Below, in pieces: positions 15,048 to 20,660 of a stretch of 20,660 nt of DNA. Every line of letters starts with the position of its first letter. Within the stretch, counting starts at the first letter, position 1. The stretch spans positions 1-20,660 of the forward strand of contig CALAST010000051.1 of assembly GCA_937889225.1 (NCBI GenBank), given 5' to 3'. The notes below the pieces were generated by a model. The model saw only the letters and a program-made list of their open reading frames with translations. It did no database searches and was not told the DNA's origin. Source of the stretch: an uncultured Lachnobacterium sp. (lineage in GTDB: Bacteria > Bacillota > Clostridia > Lachnospirales > Lachnospiraceae). A program made the position numbers and the translations under genes.

Positions 15048-16079
15048 TTAAGCATGTTTTCTCTTTTGTACTAAAATCATAGCTGTTCCAAATGCTGCAA
15101 TAGTCATCATTGCCCATACGCTGCCAAATCCACTTTCACCTGTATCCGCTGATTCTTTATGGGATGCATTTTGGATGTTGTTTTCGTTGCTATTTTCATC
15201 TGATGCATCTTGATTATTGTTTTCGTTGCTATTTTCATTTGATGCATCTTGGTTGTTGTATCCACTATTTGTGTTATCTTCTTTTACTACAACTGCTGTA
15301 TAAGTTACAAAGTTTCCATTTTCATCTGTATTATCAAAACTTGCTTTTCCATACCAAAGTTTTGATGTAAATGTTACTGTATCTTTTTCTGCATCATAAG
15401 TGAATGTTGTAGATTTTGCTTCTGCTCCTTCTTCTACTTCATATACCAATGTATATACGTTGCTTAATGCATCAAATTTTACTGTTCCATTTCCTTTTAA
15501 GGTTTCCGATGCTGTTACATTGTATACTTTAAATGTCTTTGCTGTTGCATTGATTTCTACAATTGGGTCCATCATCGCATCCATTGTCGGTACCCATGTA
15601 AGGTCTACTGCATATGTTCCACTTTCAAGTGTGTCTACAACTTCATCATAAGTAAAATCAAGTTCTGTTGCTGATGATGCATAACTTGATACACATTTTG
15701 TTACTGTCTTTACAACACCATTTTCTAATATTCCTGTGTACGTTTCTGCATCATTTTTAAATTTGGTATCTGCAGATGGTGTAAATGTAATCACATTTGC
15801 TTCTGTTTCATATGTTCCTGTTTCTGTATTTGTATAAGTTTCTCCTCCCATTGGAAAACTCACTTCATAGGTGTAGCTTCCATCTTCTTTCACGTTCAAT
15901 GAGTATGTATACACAACTGTTCCTGCCATTGCTGATTCCTTTGTATAAGAACCCGTGTAATTACCCACTACAACTGTATCTTGTACTTCCGCTACACTTT
16001 CTGTTGCAAACGCATTTACCGGCAATGCTGTTATCCCTAATGCAAATGCAATAAAGAATGTTAAAATCTTTTTACGCAT
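15048..16079 (-). CDS. Secreted, C-terminally anchored beta-domain protein (P3)
   Basis: This 343-residue protein has a classical signal peptide (cleavage likely after AFA, residue 26). Domain A (38-145) shows GNYTGS, VVYTYS, EDGSYTYEVSFPMGG and TETGTY, and aligns closely with the C-terminal domain of the lipoprotein at 6073-6846. A second beta domain spans 152-268. A linker with 13-residue Asn/Glu/Asp repeats (277-308) follows. The C-terminus has SADTGESG, a hydrophobic helix (about 319-337) and KRKHA. This resembles a sortase sorting signal with a non-canonical motif, or a simple membrane anchor. The ATG at 16079 has GGGAGG upstream. It lies just downstream of the regulator gene and is probably controlled by the dyad at 16157-16184. 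Confidence 0.87.
   Translation of the reverse strand: MRKKILTFFIAFALGITALPVNAFATESVAEVQDTVVVGNYTGSYTKESAMAGTVVYTYSLNVKEDGSYTYEVSFPMGGETYTNTETGTYETEANVITFTPSADTKFKNDAETYTGILENGVVKTVTKCVSSYASSATELDFTYDEVVDTLESGTYAVDLTWVPTMDAMMDPIVEINATAKTFKVYNVTASETLKGNGTVKFDALSNVYTLVYEVEEGAEAKSTTFTYDAEKDTVTFTSKLWYGKASFDNTDENGNFVTYTAVVVKEDNTNSGYNNQDASNENSNENNNQDASDENSNENNIQNASHKESADTGESGFGSVWAMMTIAAFGTAMILVQKRKHA
15163..15258 (-). repeat. Tandem 39-bp coding repeat in P3 linker
   Basis: Two full 39-base units (15163-15201, 15202-15240) and part of a third (15241-15258) encode NQDAS[ND]ENSNENN-type 13-residue repeats just before the membrane anchor. Confidence 0.85.
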
Positions 16080-16132
16080 AATATCCTCCCTTTTCGCTTT
16101 TTGCGTATATATTTATTTAAAGACCTTTCGTC

Positions 16133-16192
16133 TATAAACCTTTTATAAAAAAATCACGTAATTATTAGTACTTTTATAATTACGATGCAAAA
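16133..16192 (-). promoter_or_regulatory. Promoter and perfect dyad operator candidate of P3
   Basis: CGTAATTAT (16157-16165) and ATAATTACG (16176-16184) form a perfect 9-bp inverted repeat with a 10-base spacer. On the minus strand TTACGT (16161-16156), 17 bases and TTTATA (16138-16133) could be the promoter, so one arm overlaps the -35. The block up to 16192 recurs at 6910-6946 before the paralogous lipoprotein gene. The operator role is inferred. Confidence 0.6.
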
Positions 16193-17020
16193 TCATATCA
16201 ATATCGTAAAAAGTGCCGTTGATTTCGGCATTTCCTCACAGGTACTTTCCATCCGCAAACGAACACTTCCATGCAAAATCTGCCCTACACCCGAACCAAT
16301 ATTGATAAATTGAAGTGCCGATGCCGGAAATGAGATAATATTTCCATTGTTTTCCGCATGAATAAAACTTCCGCTATCAAAGTACTGCAGATTTTGCACC
16401 ATCCCTCGCTTTTGCTCTCCGGTAAATCGGGAAACCATGCTAATTGGCTGAGCACGAAGCAAAATTATCCCTTCTTTCTTCTGAACACAAAGTGTACACG
16501 GATGCTCAAAACCATCATTTGCCATCGAAATATTGTTTCCATCCTTTACTTCATCCCGATAAATAATAAATGGAAATTGATACACGCCATCTTGCATTAT
16601 CCTGCAAAGTGTCGCACCGGAAAACTGCTTTTGGTTACGTAGTTCATATTTAATACGATATCTTTCCGATGTAGCACGAATTGCCTCCATAGACTGTTCT
16701 GAATTATAAAGTGCCCAATGCAATGCGTCGTTTTTTGCATGTTCAATATCAACCCCTTCGAACATCAAATGATTGATAATGATTTCAATCCGTTCTTGGT
16801 ACATTTGTACTTTCTTTCTTCCTTCTAATGTAAGAATTGGATTACGAGGATTGGACTTATCTATAAGCCCTTCTGTTTTCAGCTCTGTTATAATCCTACT
16901 AATTGTGTATTTCGGTTGTCCTAACACTCTGGCTATATTTGTGACGGTAGAATGTTTTTCATTGTTACACAAAAAACAAAGTAATGTTCTTAATTTTAAA
17001 ATTTCTGCGGAATCTGTCAT
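16193..17020 (-). CDS. DtxR-like winged-helix transcriptional regulator with novel C-terminus
   Basis: This 275-residue protein starts at ATG 17020 with AGGAGA eight bases upstream. Residues 10-70 form a winged helix (recognition region about 25-52, STVTNIARVLGQPKYTISRI), followed by LTLEGRKKV (64-71). The helical part at 72-115 fits the DtxR/IdeR dimerisation domain in register (DALHW against the family EACRW). The expected metal ligands are absent at the aligned places (Leu, Ala, Leu for Cys, Glu, His). Residues about 135-275 are an unrecognised domain with HPCTLC and no FeoA/SH3 look. It probably controls the downstream surface and importer genes. A MarR label is possible, but the dimerisation segment favours DtxR-like. 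Confidence 0.8.
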   Translation of the reverse strand: MTDSAEILKLRTLLCFLCNNEKHSTVTNIARVLGQPKYTISRIITELKTEGLIDKSNPRNPILTLEGRKKVQMYQERIEIIINHLMFEGVDIEHAKNDALHWALYNSEQSMEAIRATSERYRIKYELRNQKQFSGATLCRIMQDGVYQFPFIIYRDEVKDGNNISMANDGFEHPCTLCVQKKEGIILLRAQPISMVSRFTGEQKRGMVQNLQYFDSGSFIHAENNGNIISFPASALQFINIGSGVGQILHGSVRLRMESTCEEMPKSTALFTILI

Positions 17021-17047
17021 GTTGGAATTCTCCTATTCTAATTTAAG

Positions 17048-17066
17048 TTAGTTTTCTCTAACCTAT
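17048..17066 (-). promoter_or_regulatory. DtxR-box-like site before the regulator gene
   Basis: The plus-strand 19-mer TTAGTTTTCTCTAACCTAT agrees with the DtxR/IdeR consensus TTAGGTTAGSCTAACCTAA at 14 of 19 places by my count. A wider dyad TTAAGTTAG...CTAAC...ACTTAA surrounds it. It lies 28 bases before the regulator start, where it could mediate autoregulation. Confidence 0.45.
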
Positions 17067-17075
17067 ACTTAAAAT

Positions 17076-17099
17076 AAAAAGCCGGATTATCGGCTTTTT
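17076..17099. terminator. Bidirectional terminator
   Basis: AAAAAGCCG (17076-17084) pairs perfectly with CGGCTTTTT (17091-17099) around a 6-base loop, giving T runs on both strands. It isolates the regulator gene from trpB readthrough. Confidence 0.88.
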
Positions 17100-17558
17100 A
17101 TTTGCTTTAATACAGAAATCTCATACCTGTATTAACTATATTCATATTTCACTCTTTTTGCAACCGGTAAGTTGTAGCATTTTTGCAACATTTTGGAATA
17201 TATACTATCTTTTTCCTTGTTTCCTAACTATATCAAAACACAACTTTCTTGATTCAGATATATATGATGTTTCATTACGGATACATCTGAAATTTCCTTT
17301 GTTTCTAAATAAAACCCGCCATTTGAAACTTATCTGTAAGGCTTTGTTTCATAATCCTCTCTTTCAAAAAACCGGTTCGTACTTGTTTCTTTCTTTCACT
17401 ATTCCTCATTTGCCTTAACATCTTTTTTGTCGCATTCCTGCAACATTTTCTCATCTTTTTATATTCATTTTCAAAAATTTCATTACTTTCCTTCTTAAGG
17501 ATGCAAACTTTCATCTATCCTTTGAAGTTTTTCTAACAAAATTTATGCATTGCCGCTT
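17100..17558. other. Long spacer downstream of trpB
   Basis: No trpA or other recognised gene is present. A small hairpin (17108-17115 with 17127-17134) is seen. Two similar 21-base segments (17174-17194 and 17429-17449, 18 of 21 identical) occur, as do two aaccggt stretches, which suggests a decayed duplication. A weak small frame at 17305-17514 is listed separately. Confidence 0.5.
17305..17514 (-). CDS. Possible small basic protein downstream of trpB
   Basis: This 69-codon frame starts 44 bases after the trpB stop. AAAGGAT lies four bases before its ATG, a rather short spacing. The product is strongly basic, with many Lys and Arg, three Cys and predicted helix, and no recognised motif. 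It may be a real small gene co-transcribed with trpB, or chance coding in an A-rich strand. Confidence is low because composition alone could explain it. Confidence 0.25.
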   Translation of the reverse strand: MKVCILKKESNEIFENEYKKMRKCCRNATKKMLRQMRNSERKKQVRTGFLKERIMKQSLTDKFQMAGFI

Positions 17559-18776
17559 TTAACGAATACCATATTTTTCAATGATATAATCCATATCCTT
17601 ATCCCCTCTACCGGACAGACAAATAAGGATAGAACCTCTTTTCATTTCTTTCGCAAGTTTCATGCCATATGCTACTGCATGAGAACTTTCGATTGCCGGA
17701 ATGATACCTTCCAAACGAGAAAGTGTAAAGAATGCATCAATCGTTTCTTCATCGTTGACAACATCGTATTTTACTCTGCCTAAATCATGTAAAAAGGCAT
17801 GTTCCGGACCGGAAGACGGATAATCAAGACCACTTGCAACGGAATAAACTGGTGCCGGTTCGCCATTTTCGTCTTTTAACATAATACTGTTAAATCCATG
17901 CATAATACCTTCTGTTCCATATTTTAAACTTGCTGCATGGTCACCAAGTGCAGTACCACGCCCAAGCGGCTCTACACCATAAATGTCAACCGGGTCATTT
18001 AAGAAACCGGAAAACATTCCCATTGCATTCGAACCACCACCAACACAAGCAACTACTGCATCCGGAAGTTCCCCTGTCATTTGAATAAACTGTTCTCTTG
18101 CTTCAATCCCAACTACACTTTGGAAATCACGTACCATCATTGGGAATGGATGCGGACCAACAACAGAACCGATACAATAAATACAATCTTTATATTCTCT
18201 GCAATATGCCGCAAATGCTGCGTCAACTGCTTCTTTTAATGTTGCAAGTCCATCCGTAACTTCAATGACATTTGCACCAAGAATCTTCATTCTTGCCACG
18301 TTTGGAGCTTGTTTTTTGATATCAACTGCTCCCATATAAATATCACATTCTAAACCAAAATATGCAGCTGCTGTTGCAAGTGCCACACCATGCTGTCCCG
18401 CACCTGTTTCTGCAATTACTTTCTTTTTTCCCATATATTTTGCAAGAAGTGCTTCACCCATGCAATGATTGAGTTTATGTGCACCTGTATGATTTAAGTC
18501 TTCACGTTTTACATAAAGCTGTACATTGCCAAGCGAACTGGAGAGTCTTTCCAAATAGGAAATTGGTGTAGGTCTGCCCTGAAATTCCTTACGAATACGG
18601 CGAAGTTCACTAATAAACTTACTGGATTTGCAAATCGTAAAATATGCCTCTGTGATTTCAGCCATTGCATTTTTCAATTCCGGTGTAATGTAAGAACCAC
18701 CATATTTTCCAAAATAGCCATTTGCATCCGGATAGTTTTTAAAGTATGTGTCAAAATCGATATTATTAAATTTCAT
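17559..18776 (-). CDS. trpB: Tryptophan synthase beta subunit (stand-alone)
   Basis: This 405-residue PLP enzyme joins serine and indole to form tryptophan. Conserved blocks include GKYGGSYITPEL at the N-terminus, KREDLNHTGAHK (the last Lys being the PLP Schiff-base residue), AETGAGQHGVA, GPHPFP, CVGGGSNAMGMF, SGLDYPSSGPEH and EGIIPAIESSHA. The length and blocks fit TrpB of the operon (TrpB1) type. I use the ATG at 18776, eight bases after GGAGGA. The TTG five codons earlier overlaps that ribosome site. There is no trpA on either side, so the enzyme may use free indole, or TrpA may be encoded elsewhere. It is controlled by the T-box at 18974-19284. Confidence 0.95.
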   Translation of the reverse strand: MKFNNIDFDTYFKNYPDANGYFGKYGGSYITPELKNAMAEITEAYFTICKSSKFISELRRIRKEFQGRPTPISYLERLSSSLGNVQLYVKREDLNHTGAHKLNHCMGEALLAKYMGKKKVIAETGAGQHGVALATAAAYFGLECDIYMGAVDIKKQAPNVARMKILGANVIEVTDGLATLKEAVDAAFAAYCREYKDCIYCIGSVVGPHPFPMMVRDFQSVVGIEAREQFIQMTGELPDAVVACVGGGSNAMGMFSGFLNDPVDIYGVEPLGRGTALGDHAASLKYGTEGIMHGFNSIMLKDENGEPAPVYSVASGLDYPSSGPEHAFLHDLGRVKYDVVNDEETIDAFFTLSRLEGIIPAIESSHAVAYGMKLAKEMKRGSILICLSGRGDKDMDYIIEKYGIR

Positions 18777-18823
18777 AATTATTTCCTCCAAAATAAATTA
18801 ATATAGTATGTGTACATTACTGT

Positions 18824-18862
18824 TTATATTTTTAAGCATCGCCATCGTTTCGTTAATAACAT
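18824..18862 (-). CDS. Leader peptide candidate with a Trp codon (MLLTKRWRCLKI)
   Basis: A 12-codon frame lies between the T-box terminator and trpB. It has a full AGGAGG (18871-18876) at the ideal eight-base spacing before its ATG, and TAA at 18824-18826. Codon 7 is UGG. Its ribosome site is as good as that of trpB itself, so it is likely translated. It may couple tryptophan supply to trpB expression, although no clear attenuator hairpin follows. A chance frame cannot be excluded. Confidence 0.5.
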   Translation of the reverse strand: MLLTKRWRCLKI

Positions 18863-18973
18863 TGTTTTTCCCTCCTAATAAAATCTTATTTTACTGCCGG
18901 ACAATATCTCTGAAATATACTATCTCCATCTGTTTTTTCGTTTGATAAATATAATTTTATTATGTCCAACAAT

Positions 18974-19014
18974 AAAAAACGCCCCCGACAGAATACTATA
19001 ATCTGCCAAGGACG
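18974..19014 (-). terminator. T-box terminator hairpin
   Basis: Bases 19014-19002 pair with 18992-18980 in a 13-bp stem including several G-U pairs, followed by TTTTTT (18979-18974). It competes with the antiterminator that includes the T-box sequence. Confidence 0.92.
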
Positions 19015-19284
19015 AATAAAGCATTTTATCCGCGGTGCCACCTTGCATTCACGAGTACGACCTCGTGCTCTTAAACAGGATACCAACATATCCCTGACAA
19101 CTGACGTATGTCTACACGTCGCAGAATACTCTGTATCTATCTATTTAAATCTATGATACATTTGACTGCGCCCTCCGCGGTCCATTTGATAATCTGTGTT
19201 TCACCCGACTCTCAGCATCACGGGCTCTCTGTGGAAGCATAACTACCTTTATCTCCGCTTCAACGGTTTAACCTAATGAAGTTA
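18974..19284 (-). promoter_or_regulatory. Tryptophan T-box riboswitch
   Basis: On the minus strand the leader begins near GAAGCGGAG and has the stem I AGAGAG motif. It reaches a specifier loop with AAAUGGACC, in which UGG (19184-19182) is the Trp codon followed by the usual A. Stem III is CACGAG/CTCGTG (19050-19067). The T-box GGTGGCACCGCGG is at 19042-19030, followed by a terminator. Uncharged tRNA-Trp should stabilise the antiterminator and allow trpB transcription. Confidence 0.95.
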
Positions 19285-19290
19285 TAATTT

Positions 19291-19319
19291 ATTAAAGCAC
19301 TACATCATACATTTGTCAA
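19291..19319 (-). promoter_or_regulatory. Sigma-A-type promoter of the T-box/trpB unit
   Basis: A perfect TTGACA (19319-19314), a 17-base spacer and TTTAAT (19296-19291) are present on the minus strand. The transcript would start near 19284, just before the T-box stem I. Confidence 0.85.
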
Positions 19320-19437
19320 TACATTTTTCAAAAAATTGCACAAATAAACCTGTCTTTTTTAAATGTAATTCATATATTTTCTCTAAACTGATACCGTTCA
19401 TGTGTAAAAGCATGTTGTTTTTCAATATTTAAGCGGA

Positions 19438-20511
19438 TTACTCCGACTCTTTTGGCACATACTGCGTATAAATATCCACATGGTCATAAATACATCTCCA
19501 ACTGCTTGAAGAACCTGCTGCTACACAAATATATGGTGTTCCACCTGCAAATGTACCATAACTTACTGCACAGCTTTTTGACTGCACTACATATCCTGTT
19601 TTGCCACCAAGCACTTCTCCACCTGATTCATTATCCTTATCCTCAATTCTGCGGATAAACCAATTGGAAATCACAATTCCTTCCGGATGTTGTTTGGTAG
19701 GTGTTGTTGTATAACAACGTGTCGTTAAAACTTCTTTACATAACTCATTCTGCATTGCTGCTTTCATAATAACTGCCATATCGTATACGGTACAATAATG
19801 ATTTTCATTATAAATCCCTACACAATTCGTAAAATGTGCAGTATCGGTTAATCCAAGCTCTTCTAATTTTGCATTCATCATATCCACAAATGCCTCATGT
19901 GAACCTGCTACATATGTTGCAAGACCAACTGCTGCATCTCCACCGGAAGGTAAGATTGTCCCATAAAATAAGTCACGCACCGTCACAACCTCATCATTTT
20001 CAAATCCCACACAACTGCAATCATTGACATATGCATAATCCGTGATATCAAATGTTATTGTAAATGTATCATCTAATTCTTCTTCTGAAATATGTTCTGC
20101 AGCTACTAATACCGTTAAGACCTTTGTCATTGATGCCGGAGAAATTCTCTCCATTGCACCTCTTTCTGCAATAATTGTGTCTGTGCTTTCATCTACTAAA
20201 ATAATATTAGAACTAATGATTTCTTCATTTGAAATCGTAACGGTATTTGGTGTGGATGTAAAAGTATAAATTGGCGTTTTAACCTCAGAAACTTGACTCA
20301 TCTCTTCTGTTTGTGTTTCCTGTATTACAATTTCTTCCAATTCTGTTTCATCTGTTTGATTTATTTGTGTGGATACTCCGTTTCCTCTTGATAATTCACA
20401 TCCTATTGCAATAGTAGCAATTACTATCACAATAACACCTAATTTTGCAGCTTTGAGTATTCTTTTTTTCAAATTTTTCCATTTTCTACGAGGTTTCTTT
20501 TTATATTGCAT
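19438..20511 (-). CDS. D-alanyl-D-alanine carboxypeptidase-like protein (S11, DacF type)
   Basis: This 357-residue penicillin-binding-protein-like enzyme is expected to trim the terminal D-Ala of peptidoglycan stem peptides outside the membrane. The N-terminus is very basic (MQYKKKPRRKWK), followed by a hydrophobic segment (24-37) ending in IAIGC, either an anchor or a lipobox. A Thr/Glu-rich linker extends to about 80. The catalytic motifs are S127-M-T-K130, then SGG (189-191) where SGN is usual, and K304-T-G306. The start is ATG at 20511 with GGAGAT seven bases before it; the in-frame TTG at 20529 lies upstream of that site. It is a single gene and I see no clear terminator. Confidence 0.9.
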   Translation of the reverse strand: MQYKKKPRRKWKNLKKRILKAAKLGVIVIVIATIAIGCELSRGNGVSTQINQTDETELEEIVIQETQTEEMSQVSEVKTPIYTFTSTPNTVTISNEEIISSNIILVDESTDTIIAERGAMERISPASMTKVLTVLVAAEHISEEELDDTFTITFDITDYAYVNDCSCVGFENDEVVTVRDLFYGTILPSGGDAAVGLATYVAGSHEAFVDMMNAKLEELGLTDTAHFTNCVGIYNENHYCTVYDMAVIMKAAMQNELCKEVLTTRCYTTTPTKQHPEGIVISNWFIRRIEDKDNESGGEVLGGKTGYVVQSKSCAVSYGTFAGGTPYICVAAGSSSSWRCIYDHVDIYTQYVPKESE

Positions 20512-20625
20512 AAAATTATCTCCATTCAAATTTTATATAACTTTTTCTATATTCTAACATACTTTATGCTTCCTTTATATTATTTCTTTTATCTTTTTCC
20601 CAAAAGTTACTGTACAGAGGTTAGT

Positions 20626-20653
20626 TTGACACTTCTAAAAAAAGGTATATACT
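20626..20653 (+). promoter_or_regulatory. Plus-strand promoter at the window edge
   Basis: TTGACA (20626-20631), a 16-base spacer and TATACT (20648-20653) form a good sigma-A-type promoter pointing out of the window. A divergent gene probably begins beyond the edge. Confidence 0.65.
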
Positions 20654-20660
20654 AAAAAAA

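Noticed and set aside
18886..19089. A 67-codon minus-strand frame and a plus-strand frame in the T-box region.
   Set aside because: Both fall inside the structured T-box leader and have no ribosome sites; chance frames.
1..20660. CRISPR arrays, tRNA or rRNA genes, transposase or integrase genes.
   Set aside because: None seen. The repeats present are coding tandem repeats or dispersed hairpins, not spaced direct repeats.

Overview
The window looks like low-GC Firmicutes chromosome, most likely a Lachnospiraceae-type anaerobe. The signs are AT-rich spacers, strong AGGAGG ribosome sites, lipoproteins with a lipobox Cys, a tryptophan T-box leader, a paired short-chain chromate-type transporter and a DacF-like carboxypeptidase. 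This taxonomic view is an inference from style and gene content.

Layout. The left edge holds the end of purC with its terminator. Next come three tiny tandem plus-strand genes (572-1263) that I do not recognise, followed by a spacer unusually rich in palindromes (1264-1587). From there every clear gene is on the minus strand. In coordinate order these are an alanine/glycine:cation symporter, a two-gene chromate-transporter-family pair, a short gene remnant and a Gfo/Idh/MocA oxidoreductase. A roughly 11-kb surface/transport cluster follows (6073-17020). After it lie a stand-alone trpB behind a T-box and a D-Ala-D-Ala carboxypeptidase-like protein. A plus-strand promoter sits at the right edge.

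The most interesting region is 6073-17020. In transcription order it encodes a winged-helix regulator of DtxR-like architecture, a secreted protein with a C-terminal membrane anchor, a three-domain lipoprotein, a soluble protein of unknown function, a family-5 solute-binding lipoprotein, two permeases, two ATPases (an Opp/Dpp importer) and another lipoprotein. The three non-transporter exported proteins share one beta-rich domain. Its features are G-x-Y near the start, a Y-rich strand, D-[GN]-[ST]-Y, and E-T-G-T-Y. The first and last of them also share a dyad-symmetric upstream element. I read this as a candidate surface capture and uptake system; its substrate cannot be read from the sequence. 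The regulator keeps the DtxR-like framework but appears to lack the usual metal ligands, and it carries an unrecognised C-terminal domain of about 140 residues.

Regulatory DNA is rich. There is a Trp T-box (UGG specifier) with promoter and terminator, then a 12-codon leader ORF containing a Trp codon between the T-box and trpB. A DtxR-box-like site lies before the regulator. A hairpin repeat family has two exact 45-nt inverted copies flanking the symporter gene and relatives in the chromate-pair leader and after the importer operon.
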